DNA of 64,000 nt from Tetrahymena elliotti 4EA. Lineage: Eukaryota; Ciliophora; Oligohymenophorea; Hymenostomatida; Tetrahymenidae. Positions 25,299 to 39,069 of this stretch are shown here, in pieces. The notes beneath the pieces are model-generated. The model ran no database searches and had not been told where the DNA came from. It saw only the letters and a list, made by a program, of their open reading frames with translations. Location: NCBI GenBank assembly GCA_000231825.2, contig JH720361.1, positions 303,498-367,497 on the forward strand. The letters run 5' to 3'. Numbering within the stretch: position 1 is the first letter of the stretch; each line of letters starts with the position of its first letter. The translations under genes were made by a program, and so were the position numbers.

Positions 25299-26871
25299 TC
25301 TGAAAGAGGCAGTATCATTCTTCAAAATGAACTCTATTTATAAATCTATTTTAGATTCTAATTTAGAAAAAATACTCAAAAGAAATCTAATAAAAGTTAA
25401 AAAACAGCAAAGTAATATTCAGCGCTAAAAATTATTTTTTTCAATTTTTCGTCCACTGATCACTGATGACCTATTTTAAAATAAGACAAATAAAGATGAT
25501 GATTTTAAAAATTGATAAATAGATAGACCCATATTAAATAATTTGATTTTCCATTTTAAGGCTTTATCCTTGCATTCACATTACCTGAAAGGATATTCAC
25601 AAAAGAATCATTAAAATTTTTATTCATAATAGTTGAAAAATTTAAACTGTAAACAAAGTCCTCAATATTCATTATAATGGTAAGAAATTTTAGGATGTAA
25701 ATATTTATTTTTATACTTTAAAAACATGTATCCCATTTGATTTTAAATTTTAATAAAAAAAATTTTTTTAATTGAAATATTTGATGATCAATTTTAAAAA
25801 TTATCATCAATACCTCTTCTCCTTGCAAACTTTTTTTAAAAGCGTTCATCTTTTAGACTAACTAGATGATTTCGATAAATAAAATGAGGACATTTTTTAG
25901 CAATGGTAATTTATAATAATGAAACAAATATTCTTTGTGTAAACAACTAATTTATTTAAATTCATGACTTGTTTTATTTTTTATTCAAATTGTCCAGTTA
26001 AATAAATATACTGATATTTTCTTAGAATCCTGATCCGAATTTTTATAAATTTAAATTATCCGATTCAAAGTATTATGGTTTTTATCAAAACTTAAAAACC
26101 TAGGTACTGACTACCTCGTTTTCTCTCAAAAATTATCAACTCTAAAAATAAAAAATGAATGAAAACTTTAATAATTCGAAATATTTTCCAATTTGGAACT
26201 TGCTATCAAACTAGGTTTTACAGCAACTAATTTTCAAATTTAAAATAAGATTCATAAACTAAAAACTAATTTGAATTTTTATTATAAAAAAATGTAAATA
26301 AATTAGATTTATTTGGATATTAACTTAAGTATTAGTATCTGATATTCTAAAAACTAGAACTTTTAATTTCTATTAATATTCTAGATAATATTTGTTTTTA
26401 ATTTCTTTATTTATTAAATCAAAAAATATCTAACAAATTTATTAATTAAGAGTTTTATTTTAAAAACATAAATTTAATATTTAAATATTTAATAGTTATT
26501 TTGAATGAATTTGATAGCTGTTTTTCTTCTTAACATCTATTTTTAACTCATAATAATTCAAAAACAAATATAATCTTTTTTGTTTGAATGAAAAATTTTA
26601 TCAATTTAACTTTGAAGGATTGGAAAAAAATAAAGGATTTTTGATTTTCCATTTTAGAAACCGAAATTAATTTAAATATTTCAGATAAGTAGATAAATGA
26701 CTAAAAAAATACCATTTAAGATAATATTTTTGATTATTTTGAATTTTATAAAAAGAACCATGCTTTTTACAGTAACAAAAAAGGTTTTAATATAAATTAT
26801 AAAGTAAATTAAATTATTATTTTTTATTAGGAATTAATTGTTGTTTCTATTAAAAATATTTTTTTATTTTT
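25299..26871. other. Mostly non-coding, no firm gene
   Basis: AT-rich with scattered short open stretches. It contains the second copy of the 37-bp repeat (26162-26198) and ends at the 3' end of the acyl-CoA oxidase gene. Confidence 0.5.
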
Positions 26872-29546
26872 TCAAGCATCGATCTCGAAGTGATATTTCT
26901 TGTGAGCTTTGTGAACTTCCTTCCACCAGTCGGGTCTCTTGAAAGTGCTCTTAGCAGAATAAATTAAGCCAATATATCTATTGTAAACATCTCCATCTGA
27001 TGCACCGAAGGGAGCTTAAATAATGAAGTCAGGAGGAGCAAGAGCATCTAAAACGGAGATGAAATCGTCTTTTAATTTACTATAAAGATATTTTAATATT
27101 TGCTTTTAAGTTTTGAATAATAAATTACCTGCAAAGCTTGAGGATGTTGCTTCTAATAGCTTCATGTTATTAACAATTGATGTATCCACCAAATCTAAAG
27201 TTACCTATATCTTTATTAATGGTTTCTAACAAATAAAGAGTAATGAAATCGCTTAGAACTCTCTTGTTTTCAGGGTTTTAAATCTTGGAGAGAATTTCTA
27301 AAGCTTATTCAGCACTCCAAGCATCACCAAATGCTTTTGCAAGTTCAATTGAATAGAAGGGTTAGGCACCATTGAAAGCATCCCAGCCATTCTTATTAAC
27401 TTACATATATTCTTACATCTTCTATCCAGTCTTTTGAAGTAACTTAATTAATTTATTTAAAAAATATTATTTTTATTCTATTCCTTAAATGATTCTAAAT
27501 AAAATATTACTAAATTGACTCTCCATTGTAAGGCCTTGAGTAATTTACTTTGGTTGAGAAAATCTTCATCAGAGTTTAATTCAGATTATTAACCCACAGC
27601 AGGATCCAAAGTAATATAAGAAGTACACTTGAAAGGTAACTTCTTTCCTTTCATAAGCTTTTTAGCAGAATCAAGTAAGAATTTACCAGTTTATTGTAAA
27701 AGAACATTGTTATCACCTTCCCAAGTACAATTAACATCTATTTTATATTTTTCATTAGAAATTCATTTAGGAATGTTTAAATATTTACCATTATCATTGT
27801 AGAGTTATCCAAATCTATTGAAGGCTGAGAAACCATGACCACCAAGAATTTATCTGCTTTCGGTGATAACTCTTTAAGAAGTCCAAGTAGAAATAGCCTT
27901 AATAGCTGAACTGATAGCATGTAATTCATTGATCAAAGTATTCTTAAGATCCAACAAATGCTTTTGGTTTTCATCCCATAAAACGCTTAAAGTAATTGTA
28001 GAAAGTTATAATACAACTGCAGAAGCAACATTAGGAATAATTCTGTATTGAGTTAAGGGGTATTCAATGATGGGTTATTCAGGCTTTCCAGGAGCACCGA
28101 ATTGTTTACGAATAGTGCTGTATCTACCTGCAATAGCCAAAGCAATAATTGTGTTTTAGTTAGAGTTAAGAGCAACTTAAACTCTACCACCACTCAAACT
28201 TGCCATTTAGAAACCAAATCTCTTATTGTCATCTTCGATCCAAGTTTTGAATCTTTTTAATAATTTAATTTATTGTTTATTTAATTATTTTTGTTTGTTT
28301 GCTTGTTTAATAATATTTTTAAAATGGAAATTTCTGAATAAATATAAAATAGACAATAAAAATAAGTTAGCAATTAATCAATTAATTACTTTCCGTTTTC
28401 GATTTATGAAAACTTATCAAGGAGATTGTCGTAGGGAATTCTGACATTGTGGAAAAGCATAAAACCATTGTCAATCCCATCTAAACCATTCTTAGGACCG
28501 CAATCACCAACAGTAATACCTGGCATGACTCTGTGAGTGTCTTTGTTTCTAATAGGAACTAAGAATGCATGGACACCATGGCATTTTCCTTCTACATAGA
28601 GTTGAGCCCAGCAGACAGTCATGTTAGCAAGTTAAGCAGTAGCACCAATCCAGAACTTCATATCAACTTCTTCAGGGGTATTGATGATAAATTCATTGCT
28701 CTAGGGATCATAAATTGCAGTTGTTTTAATACCTCTAACATTGCTATTTTATAAAAAAGTTATTTTTCATTTCATTTTGCTTGTTTTTAAGGTAGGATTT
28801 TTAAATAATTTTAAATAAAAATATGAAAGAAGTATTCATACCTTCCATGGCCCATTTCAGTTAAGCCGAAAGATCCAATATCTTCAAGCTTCATCATACG
28901 ATAGATGTAAGGAAGATGCTTTTCAGTTCCAAGATTCATGAGAGTCTTACCATATAAACTGAAATGTACACCATATTTAACACTGATAGCAGGACTCCAA
29001 GAATAAACTGCATTAGAAGTCATAGAGAAAGCATGAGGATCCTTTTGATATTCAGCATATCCCATATTTAAGCTCTTCTAAATGAAATGCAATTCCTTAA
29101 AAGCTGCATATCTTGTTCTTTCTCTATCATGTTCATCTACATAGGGAGCACTAAACTTCTCAGAGTTATTGCAAATAATGTCATAAACCTTATTTCTATA
29201 TTCCCATTTAGGGCCATAGAAAGTTTCGTAAAGAGCTTATCTGTCAACTTTGCTTCTGTTTCTGTAGGAGTGTAAAAGTTAAGATGGGGAGAGCTCTATA
29301 TATTTATATGAATAAGATTTTAAATAAGATATCAATAAGAAAATAATTAGCAAATCATGATTCCTCATTCATATTATTTCTTAAGTAGGATTAACATGAT
29401 ATCCATTCAGAGTGAAAAAGATTAACTTTTTAGGTTAATCTTGCTTTCATGAAAAAATTAAAACATATTTAAGTTAATGTACCTGGAAGTTAAGAGTTAA
29501 GAGCTGAAAGTCTGCTTGCAGCGGTTGACTTGTTATTGTTAGACAT
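26872..29546 (-). CDS. Acyl-CoA oxidase (peroxisomal type)
   Basis: Seven exons (29546-29483, 29295-28842, 28743-28390, 28252-27789, 27737-27511, 27442-27129, 27079-26872) join in frame to 695 codons (694 aa), the usual length of acyl-CoA oxidases. The enzyme performs the first, FAD-dependent step of peroxisomal fatty-acid beta-oxidation, making trans-2-enoyl-CoA and H2O2. Seen: GLTEMGHGSNVRGI (residues 165 on, FAD/substrate loop), MTVCWAQLYVEGKCHGVHAF, GPKNGLDGIDNGFMLFHNVRIP, GRYSTIRKQFG, QILGGHGFSAFNRFGQLYNDN and CTWEGDNNVLLQQT containing the expected catalytic Glu (Glu452). The C-terminus (HFEIDA) is not a PTS1. Residues 12-20, RLSALNSQL, fit the PTS2 pattern (R/K)(L/V/I)x5(H/Q)(L/A), so import through the PTS2 route is inferred. 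GC content of its exons is distinctly higher than of the surroundings. All catalytic parts look intact. Confidence 0.95.
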
Positions 29547-29850
29547 CTTTTTTGGAATGATTGATACTTACTTATTTATTGTTGCTTTGGTATTTATTTT
29601 GTTTTTCTTAAGGTTTTAAATCTTAATTAGTAAATGATTTAATAATTAATGCAATATATCTCTATTTAAATTAATTTAATTTATTTATTATCTGCTAATT
29701 CAGATCTCTTTTTGACAAATAATCGATGTAAAATGCGACTCTCATCTTTGTGCCAGTAGACGTAATCATCGTTTTGCGTATTACATGACTATCAATTACA
29801 TCATTCTATTTTTTAATTTCTGTTGCTTTCTTTCCGTCTACCTATTTATA
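29547..29850 (-). promoter_or_regulatory. Upstream region of the acyl-CoA oxidase gene with a less AT-rich patch
   Basis: Directly upstream of the minus-strand start at 29546. About 29730-29800 is visibly richer in G and C than the rest of the spacer, with GACGTAATCATCG and GCGTATTACATGAC, which share a near-palindromic (GT)AAT(C/A)AT/TTACATGAC core. It could hold upstream regulatory sites; no specific factor is claimed. Confidence 0.3.
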
Positions 29851-31829
29851 ACGACTGAATTAAATAAACCCTATAATTAAATTATCAGAACTGTTGACAA
29901 TTTTAAAAATATTAAATCATCATTTTCATCACATATTTTTAAATCCATGACTCCTCTTGCTATTTTTATTTTATAAAATGATGTTAAGAAAATCTATAAA
30001 AGCATCTCAATATCCATTTACTTAATCTCAGAAAAAAGAAATTTTTTGATAATATTCTTAATTTTTGATTAATCTTTTGAATTAACTAGATATCTATTTT
30101 TATATTTCAAAAAAGTATCAATCAATCATAATAGTTTTTTTTGTTTTATTTTAAGCACTCTATCTCTCTTTCTTTCAAAATTTTAAGTAAGAAGTAAATT
30201 TCAGAATTTTCTTCATTTCAATGAAGATACGAACTGCCTTCAAGCAACAAAACATAGCTCAAATAATTAAAAAAAATTAGAAAAATACAATTTTGAAAAT
30301 ACTTTGGGTCAATTAAGATTTTTGTCTTTCTATTTTCTTGAAAAAAAAGAATAGTTCTAGTCTTACAAATTTATGTAAACAAATCTTAATAATATCTCTT
30401 AATGAATAAATAATTTACTACTTTTCGAATAATAAAATCAAATTCAAATGAATAACAGAATTATAAATTCAATTTTTGATTCTATCTAATTTTACTAATT
30501 GTTATTGGCATATTGTAACAAAAAACAAATACCTATTATTTCTAATCCAAAATATATGCATTTTTTATAAAAAACGTTTTCCTATTTTAGAAATAAAATT
30601 AAAAATTTATTCAGACAATTTAAGCTGTTTATTTGTTATTGTTAATACATCTTTCCGCCATTAATTAATTTTTTCTTTTCTTAAAAATTACTTCTAGACT
30701 TTAAAAAAATAAATACCTTGGATTCTCATAAATTTAGAATTTTAACTAATTAAGAATTATTTTCAAAAAAAGAGTAATTTTAATTTTCAATTAAGAAAAA
30801 ATTAGTATAGAAAAGTACATTAATTTATGAGAACCTACAGTATTTGCTTATGTAATTTTTTGAATCAATATAAATTAATAGATTTTTTTAAAATCATTAA
30901 AAAAAAAGGAAAATATTTATTTTACAAAGAAGAAGCTTGTTTGTATTTATTTTTTGTTTGATTAAATTATAAAATAATTTATCAAATTTTTTTTGTTTTA
31001 TTCTTTAAAAATTTAGAAATATTGAAAATTATCCTTAGTTTAATTTTATACTATAATAATCTTATCACTTACATGTAAGATTAAAACAAAAATATTGAAT
31101 GAGAGGACATTAATTAGAAGCCTTAATAATTAAAATATATTTTAAAAAATATAAAATTAAATAAAGAATTAACGATGTGATATGCTAAAAAAAACCAATC
31201 ATTTAAAAATCGTTTAATATCTATTTTGAGCCAAATAAATTATACTTTCATAAGATAATGATCAAACATATGGTTTATTTTTATTCATATCAAAAAATTA
31301 AAATAAAGAACTTAAAATTGTTTTTATCTTATTTAAATCAAATAAATAGACCCTATGTAAAAATAGCTAGGCTTTAAAGATTAGGGCGTTTATCTAAATA
31401 AACCCTATACCAATTATTGTAAACTTTATTGACCAATTTAATTCAAACTTTTTAAAAATTAAAAAATAGAAAAAATTAAGAATAAAAAAATAAAGAAAAT
31501 TTAAAACCAATACTATGCATACTTAAAATTAGTCCAAAAAATAATTGAAAAATGAATAGTCTAAACAACTATTTTTACCTGATATCAAATTTAAGAATTT
31601 AGTAAAGCAAGATGTTAATTATTTTGCATCCTCAATTAAATTCTGCTATTGAAAAATGAAAAATGAATTAAAAAAGAAAAAAAATAATTAATTAATTAAT
31701 AAAATAAAATATTAGATTTCAGTGTGAACTTAAATTGCATTGTTTAAAATTAATTATAAAAATAAATAGAAATAAGAAACAATTAAAATGAGTAAATTTG
31801 TTCCAAAAATTAAGGGTAGATTTTCACTA
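29851..31829. other. Intergenic, no gene seen
   Basis: About 2 kb of AT-rich sequence between the acyl-CoA oxidase gene and the tandem array. I find no protein-like frame, RNA gene or repeat other than homopolymer runs. Confidence 0.55.
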
Positions 31830-33845
31830 TTCAAATTTCATTTTTGATGGTTGAAGATTTTATAATTTTAAAAGGCATTTCTGTGAGGAATCTAATGTGG
31901 AAGTTGAGTTCTTGCGAAAAAGATGCTTGAGAAAATTTTCTCTAAAAATTATTAAATGCTTGAGAGAATATGCTTGTGATTAAATTTTATTGTGGTATTA
32001 TGTATGACCTTCCTAAATTTTAAATCATGTAATAGGAAATGATTATTTTAAATCTACTATTGTTAGATATTACGCAATAATTTAAATCAATTATGATGGA
32101 AAAGGAATTTTTAATTTAAAATTTTGGTGTTATTTAAAAGAAAAATTTTTTTATCCTAGAAATAGAAAATGTTAAAAAAAATTTTTTTTAAATTTGATGA
32201 TAAATTTTTTCCACTCATCAGGGAAAAATCAAAAATTCGCCGAAGAATTATCAGCACTGATTATAACGAAGAAGCTAGCTAGTTTATTTATCCAAATTAA
32301 GATTTTATGAATCATAGCTTTGAGAATCATCTATTATTTTGACATTTTTAAGGGTTTATAAATGCTTAAAAAAATGGCAACGATCTAAAAAACTTATTTA
32401 AAACGTGCTCACATTTAATGGATAAACCTCATTATTTATTTTGTCATAGAAAATATTTTATTTTGTTTGTTTTTATTTTATGAAATATTGTTTTAGTTAA
32501 AAAGTATAAAAATCATTTCTTATTTTTTACTTTTAATTAAAAAGGCTGATTTTAGGTCTTTATTAATTTACTAAATCAATTTGCAAGTTTTTTAAATAAG
32601 TTTATCCAAAAAGTATATTTCTTTTCTTTAATATTAAATATTGTTTTCTAATATCTTAAAACATAGTTTGAAGTTTTGAGTAGTTGTTAAGATGAGAATT
32701 CTTCGCTAGAAGTCATTCATCCTCAAAAATTTGAAATTTAAAATGGATGAAGGAAGATTTTATTAAAATCTCTAGGATTGGGATAAAAATAAGTGGATTA
32801 TGAAAGAATTAGAGAAGTAAAAAATTTTAGATTAAATAAAACCCAAAAACCTTCTAAGTAAAAACAATTAAAAATTATCTAAGTAAAGGAATTTACAAAG
32901 AAAATTGTTAACAATTTAATTTTGTTTGCATTAATTGTTAAAAAAACACATAAACATATTCTTTTTTAATATAACTTCTAAATAAATTCTTAATTCAATT
33001 ATTTTCATATTTTTAGGATACAAATTGTTGAAGTGTGAATACAATTTTATTTACTTTATAAATTAAATTAAAAAATTATTGTAATGTTACAATTTGAACA
33101 CAATATTTATATTTTGAATGAATTTTTTTGTAGTTATGATTTTTTAGTTGACATAATTCAAGTAATTAATTTAATTATGATATTAGCATCTTAATTAAAT
33201 CTTAATTGTAAAAATAATAACAAATGAATTTTAATCAAGCTTTTAAGGAGTAAAAGAAAATTTTTTTTAGGTTTTAGATCTTTTTAGTACTTGAAATCTA
33301 TTCTTCTAAGAAAATCAAATTAATTTAAGATAATTTAAATCGGGAATTAGGTAAATAGGTAAATCCATTACTCTAGGGTACTTTCATTAATAATATTTTA
33401 TTAACAAGTACTGGATTTCCCATCCTTCCATTCTAATAATATTAGATTTTCCTACTCCTATTTAATATTATAAAAGAAATTTGTTTCAGATTTTAATAAT
33501 TTACTATTCACTTTTTTTTTAAATTCTTTTATTATTGGAAGGAATTTATAAAATGGATTAGATAAAAATTCTTTTAATATAATACCATCCTTATATCATA
33601 ATGAACTATGAATTTATTTTAGATATTTATTACACATCACTAATATATTAATTTCAAATCAGATTATAAATTTCTAGAGGTATTCTATTTGGATAATCAA
33701 GTAAGTAAAATTAAATTTAAGTAAATTGAGAATTTAAATCTTTTATTCTTTTATTTAATTTTTAAATGTAGATAGATGTTTTGGATTTATTAATAATAAA
33801 AAAATCAAAAACAAGTGAACAAAATAGTTAATAAGAAATAAACTA

Positions 33846-34181
33846 ATGAAACTAATTACTGCATTTGGATTGGCATCTGCTTTATTACTCCTCTGTGTTT
33901 CAACTATTTTAGTTGTTAAGTAAAATAGAATAGATGATTTAACTTCAGGAGATTTTGAATGCTTAGAAATTTCATATGGTTACAACCCTAACTTTTATGT
34001 ACCTTACCTTGCCTATTTTGGTAACAATTGCTAATAGAGGAAAAAATTCTCAATTGTTTATGATGACAATACATTGAATACTGAAATTGAAACAGGTTGC
34101 CTTTCTCACAATTAGAAATTCTAACAAATTATTCATACAAAAACTACCACAATTTTATCAGTCAAATCAAGCAACTGTTGA
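33846..34181 (+). CDS. Small putative secreted 4-Cys protein, array copy 1
   Basis: A 112-codon frame (111 aa) with TAA/TAG as Gln, ended by TGA 34179-34181; no standard-code ORF would show it. It starts MKLITAFGLASALLLLCVST, a hydrophobic signal segment to about residue 24, followed by KQN. Cysteines of the mature part are at 39, 62, 85 and 111, the last being the C-terminal residue; two disulfides are likely (inference). This copy has an extra Cys17 in the signal. The start ATG follows the array-wide leader AATAAGAAATAAACTA. No known family recognised. Product likely secreted or anchored by an uncleaved signal. Confidence 0.8.
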
Positions 34182-37100
34182 TTGAATAAACCCTAAATTT
34201 GCCTAAAAATAAATTAGATTTTTTATACAAAATCTTTAAATGAGATTCTTGAAGATGTTGAAGCTCCAGAATTCAATATTAATGGCTTTATTAATTAAAT
34301 GAATTTTAAATAAATAACTATATATAAATTTTTTTAAAGGATTGTTTATGATTTTTGTAATAACTATGAATGACTTAAAATTTAACAGATTATTTAAACA
34401 TTATCATATTAAATTGAATATTAAACATACAATAAATTTGGAATTCTTTGAGTAAATAAATGATCTTTTCAACATTTGCAAAATTAAATTTAGTTTTTTT
34501 GATCATAAAAGAATAAAGAATACATGAATCTGCAAATTAACAATTGAAAAAATTTGAACAATTCATCAATTTTTAATCCGAAGATTAACATTTTGAAATA
34601 AAGATTTATTTTATAAAACTATCTCAACTCTAACATATTCTTCTGTGCAAAATATTTCTTTCTCTTTATTCAATAAGAGCAAGTATTAAAACTTTGATGA
34701 TTTTCAATTAAAAACCAAATAAAATTTTTAGCGGAGCTTACTTTGTTCATAAGGATATTTTGACTCAGAATTAATTTAAATTTACCCTCAACATTTTCTC
34801 GACAACTTTCTCACCCTCTCAGACCAATTTCGTCAAAAATTTGTAATCGATCAGAATCCAATTAAACTTTTTAAATTAGCTTTTACATTTGCTTAAATAA
34901 AAATTAATCTTCGAACGATTTCTATTTATTTGTTCATATTTTTTTAATTTGGAAAATCTCATAAAAATTATTAAAATAATTTTTTAAATGATAAGCTCTA
35001 AAATATTCCAAAGTTTACAATTTTAATCTTAAAAAAGTTAGTACATTAATTTATTAAAATTTGAATAAATTTGAAAATTTTGATTCTTCAAGCATATCAA
35101 TCAATATCCATGATTTAATTGTTAAGAGGTTCAAATTTAATTAGCTCAAGCTTAATCTCTTTCGCTAAGTTATTTTTTCTTGAGGGTTTAAATCTCAATT
35201 TTAATATCTTTATGATTCGACTTTTTCATACTCTTTAATTCAGAAAATTAACAGTTCTATGTTAAATATTCTATTTTACCTTAAAAATAAGTTATTGATT
35301 TCTATTTACTCAAGAGCATCATTTTATTTAGATAATCTTCTTCTAGTTTCATATTATCTTGAGAGGAATAAAATTAATCTGTTTCTTTTTAAAAGGTAAG
35401 AGCATTCATTACTGTTTATTTAATTAAATTATCTTAAGAGCTAAAGAGGTCCATTTTTATACTTTTAGTTACTTCTTCAAAGTGAAAATAATATTTTCCA
35501 AAATATTTAATAAAACTTTTATTAAAACATAAATTTTCTTATGGGCATTGAAAAATTAATATGACAAAAACTACAAATCAACCTATTAAACAATATTAGT
35601 TTAATATAAAATTTAAATTTTCGAACTAATATTAGCAAAAATAAGAAATAAAGAAATATTATTTATGGTTAAAACTAACAATACAAAAATTTGATGTTGA
35701 TTTTTAAAATTAAGTCAATTTAATTTTTACAAAAACATTTAGATTATTTATATTCATATCTAGAATCAGATTTATTATTATATATATAGATGAACCCTAA
35801 GGTTCTTGCTATAATATATAGCCGAAACAACAATATGAAAAATATTATAATATCTTCAAAATTTGAAGTTAGTACTTTTTTTAGTTTTTTTGTTTTAGAT
35901 TTATTATTTCCCATTATTTTAATATAGCAAAATCAAAAAATAGCTTAACAGTTTAAATAAGCAATGCAATATTTATTACCTAGACTCATTTTAATACATT
36001 CAAAGAGTATTTACACAAATAAAATGCCATTCTATTTAAAAATAATCTTAGTCTAATAAGAAATAAAATATTTTTTCCTTGGAAATTTTTTCTTCTCCAT
36101 ATTTTATTTTAGCAGAAAAAATAATATTTGATTAATGTTTTTTGTTTTATAAGATTGTTCATGCTTTGAAAATATCTATTTTTGATTTGATTATTGTCAA
36201 CATAAATACTGTATCACCTTTAAGTATTTCACATCTCTTTTTTCAAGGATATCACTTTATAAAAATTATCTTAGTTCTATATATATTAGTTATAACTAAA
36301 CAACTATTTTTACTCAAAGTAAATTTTCAACTTTTGTCAATTCTTATACTAGGCTTTCTAATTTTTAAAGCTTTTTATTCAACTGAAATCAATATCCAAA
36401 CTAAGTTATAAGGAAGTTTAAACTTAAACCTATGTTTAAAAATAAATAAATTGATACATTTTTTAAAATTAAATTAATTTACTTCACTTAAAGTTTTAAA
36501 CATTTAACTCTTCTTTCTCATAATTTATTTATCTATCCAAATTTTGTTTAAATTTTATAAAATATAAATGAATAACTAATATAAAAAACTAATATCAATA
36601 TTTTTGAGAACTGTAGTTAAAATTAAAAATCAGGTATTTAATCGGATAAATACTATTTATTTTTTTACTTTCTTTATTGAATTAGTTCGATAAAATATTT
36701 AATTAAAATTTACACTCTATTTATGACTCACTTATTGGATTAGAAAATATTATTAAACATATTTTTGATTGTATTGTTTTATATTGCATCTTGAAATATC
36801 CTTTGAACAAACGCTAAAATATTAGTAATATATATAAATATATATATGAAGGTGAATCTGAAAATTTTGTCATTTTATTCTTGCAATACAGTAGTAATTG
36901 ATTTAGAGATAAAAATTTGCATTATCCTTTATAAATGTATATATAGAAAAAATTTGAACAAGTCTGTCCCCATTTTAATTCTCAATAAAGACATTTTATT
37001 TTTTGAATCTCTGTATGTCCAGTATTCTATTTTTCTTAGGATATCTCCCATAGTTTCAATATGATCTTTGTGCTTACAGATTATTGTTCCATCATTTTCA

Positions 37101-39069
37101 TATACTGAAGTACTAGTTCTTTAAAATATAAGAATCATCTTTTAAGTAGTTTAGTTACTTCTTATTGTTTTGTCAAACTCAAACTCACAGTTTATGAAAT
37201 ATAATTTTCAGGATGGAAAATTATTAATTAATACAAGATTTTTTGGTAAAAATGGTTAATTGAAGGCATATTTTACAAATAAATTATTTATGATTGCATT
37301 ATATAGTCCAGTCCATATTCAAAGTTAGTTGCTTTTAGAGTCATTTAAGTCTCTTTCCTGGTAGTAATTTTGATAGATCTTTTTCTCTTCTATTGATTAG
37401 TAGATTATTCATTATGGTAAAACCCATAGGAAATTTTAAATAAGGGCATTCTATTTAATTAAATGGACTATATTTTTTTAATTTTCTTCACTCAATCTGA
37501 AACTTTTTTAATTCTTCACTAGGAGTCAGTCATTCGTCCTCAAAAATTTGAAGTTTAAAATGGATGAAGATATTATTTACAGCTTTTGGATTTGGAATTA
37601 AAAATTAATGAATATAAGCTGATTATAAAAGAATAAGAGAAGAAATATATAATATTTGATGAAATCCTAAAAAAAATTTTCTATATCTAAATGAATTTAA
37701 ATTAAAAAATGTAAGTTATTTAGAAAATTCTTCATCTAATTTACTTTTTTGCATACATTTTTAAAGACAAAATTCACATATTCTTTTTTAAATATAAAAA
37801 GTAGTTTCTATATGAATGCTTAATCAAAGTATTTTTAATATTTAAGAGAAAGATTGAAGAAAAAAAGAGTGAATACAAATGTATTTACATTTATAAATTT
37901 AACAAAGTTAAATAAAATAAATTATATTATTGTTATTAAAATGTTAGAATGTTTTAATAAAAGAACTTAAATCAAGCTTTTTAGGAGTAAACTTTTTAGT
38001 ACTTGAAATCTCATCTCGAAGGAAATGAAATTTATTTGAAGTTACTCTAGAGAGTTAAAATGGTCTAAAAGAAATTTGCTTCAGATTTTAATCATATACT
38101 ATTCAACTTTTCTTTAAATTCTTTCATAATTTGAAGGCGTTTAAAATTCATCCTCATTTGAAATTTAAATAAATCTAGATGTTAATTATTATGTGGCTCT
38201 TAGATTTTAAATTAAAAATTTATCAAAGTAAATTAGATATAAAGAACAAGAAAAGAAATATTTAATTTTATATTAAATTCTAGAAATTTTCTACCTATAA
38301 AAGAATTAAAATTAAAAAATGCTCGTTAGTGAGTTATATAGAAAATTTTTATCAAATTGACTTTTTTTGTTTATTTTTAAAGTAATAATAAACATATTCT
38401 TATTTAAACTTAAAAAGCAAATTTTATATTCCAAGTATTTTTAATATTTTTAGGATAAATATTGAAGAAAAAAGGAGTCAAATTTTATTTGCCTTTAAAA
38501 ATTTAACAAAATTAAAAAAAATAAATTACACTAATGCCAAGATAGAAATACTTAACTAAATCTTAATTGTGTCATAAAAATGTTAGGATTTTTAAAAAAA
38601 GAATATAAATCAAGATTTTAGGAAAGCTAGGAAAATTTTTTTAAGTTTAAGATCTTTTGAGTAAAAAAATAAGAAAATAAAATTTATTAAAAGTCATTCT
38701 AATTTAAAAGAAAGTTAAAATGGAGTTAAAGGAAATTTTTTTCAGATTTTGATAATAAAATTTTAACTTTTTCTTTCAATTCTTTTATATAGATATATAG
38801 TTTAAGATCTGATAGAACTATGAATTTATTTTACATATTTATTATAAATTCTTCATATATTAATTTCTAAAAAATCTAATCAGGGGATTTCTAAAGGTAA
38901 TTCCTTTATATAATCAAGTACTTATAAATGCATTCAAATAAATTGAGAAGTAAATTCAATTCTTTTATACTTTTATTTAAATCTAGATATTTTGGATAAA
39001 GAAATTTTATAAATCATAAAAGATAAAAATATAAACAAATAAATAAAATAATTCATAAGAAATAAACTA
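34182..39069. other. Array spacer between copies 1 and 2 (long)
   Basis: About 4.9 kb. The first several hundred bases are the conserved 3' flank of copy 1. Module D is at about 35300-35400. 36140-37130 is a block also found (rearranged) at about 40490-41300. 37500-39069 is the leader of copy 2 with module-C-like sequence (GTCCTCAAAAATTTGAAGTT). An 89-codon AT-rich frame at 36142-36411 is not credible as a gene, because its counterpart in the next unit is partly inverted and broken. Confidence 0.6.
36338..36493. repeat. Segment present in inverse orientation at 40608-40714
   Basis: CAATTCTTATACTAGGCTTT, the stretch around GAAATCAATATCCAAACTAA, and AATTTACTTCA in this unit appear as their reverse complements, in reverse order, at about 40608-40714. 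The outer flanks (CAACTATTTT...CTCAAAG on the left, TTTAACTCTTCT on the right) keep the same orientation in both places. This is a local inversion between two array units, with indels inside. Confidence 0.85.

Larger units (their letters stand above)
24696..26198. repeat. 37-bp direct repeat pair, first copy abutting a scaffold gap
   Basis: Bases 24696-24732 and 26162-26198 are identical over 37 bp (begins AAAACTTTAATAATTCGAAA, ends TTCCAATTTGGAA). The first copy ends exactly where the N-run starts. This suggests either an assembly overlap not collapsed at the gap or a true direct repeat that broke the assembly. Confidence 0.9.

Noticed and set aside
28226..29275. Plus-strand frames across the acyl-CoA oxidase gene
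   Set aside because: Antisense shadows of conserved minus-strand exons.
36142..36411. 89-codon hydrophobic frame
   Set aside because: It lies in a non-coding array block; the homologous block in the next unit is partly inverted and does not keep the frame.
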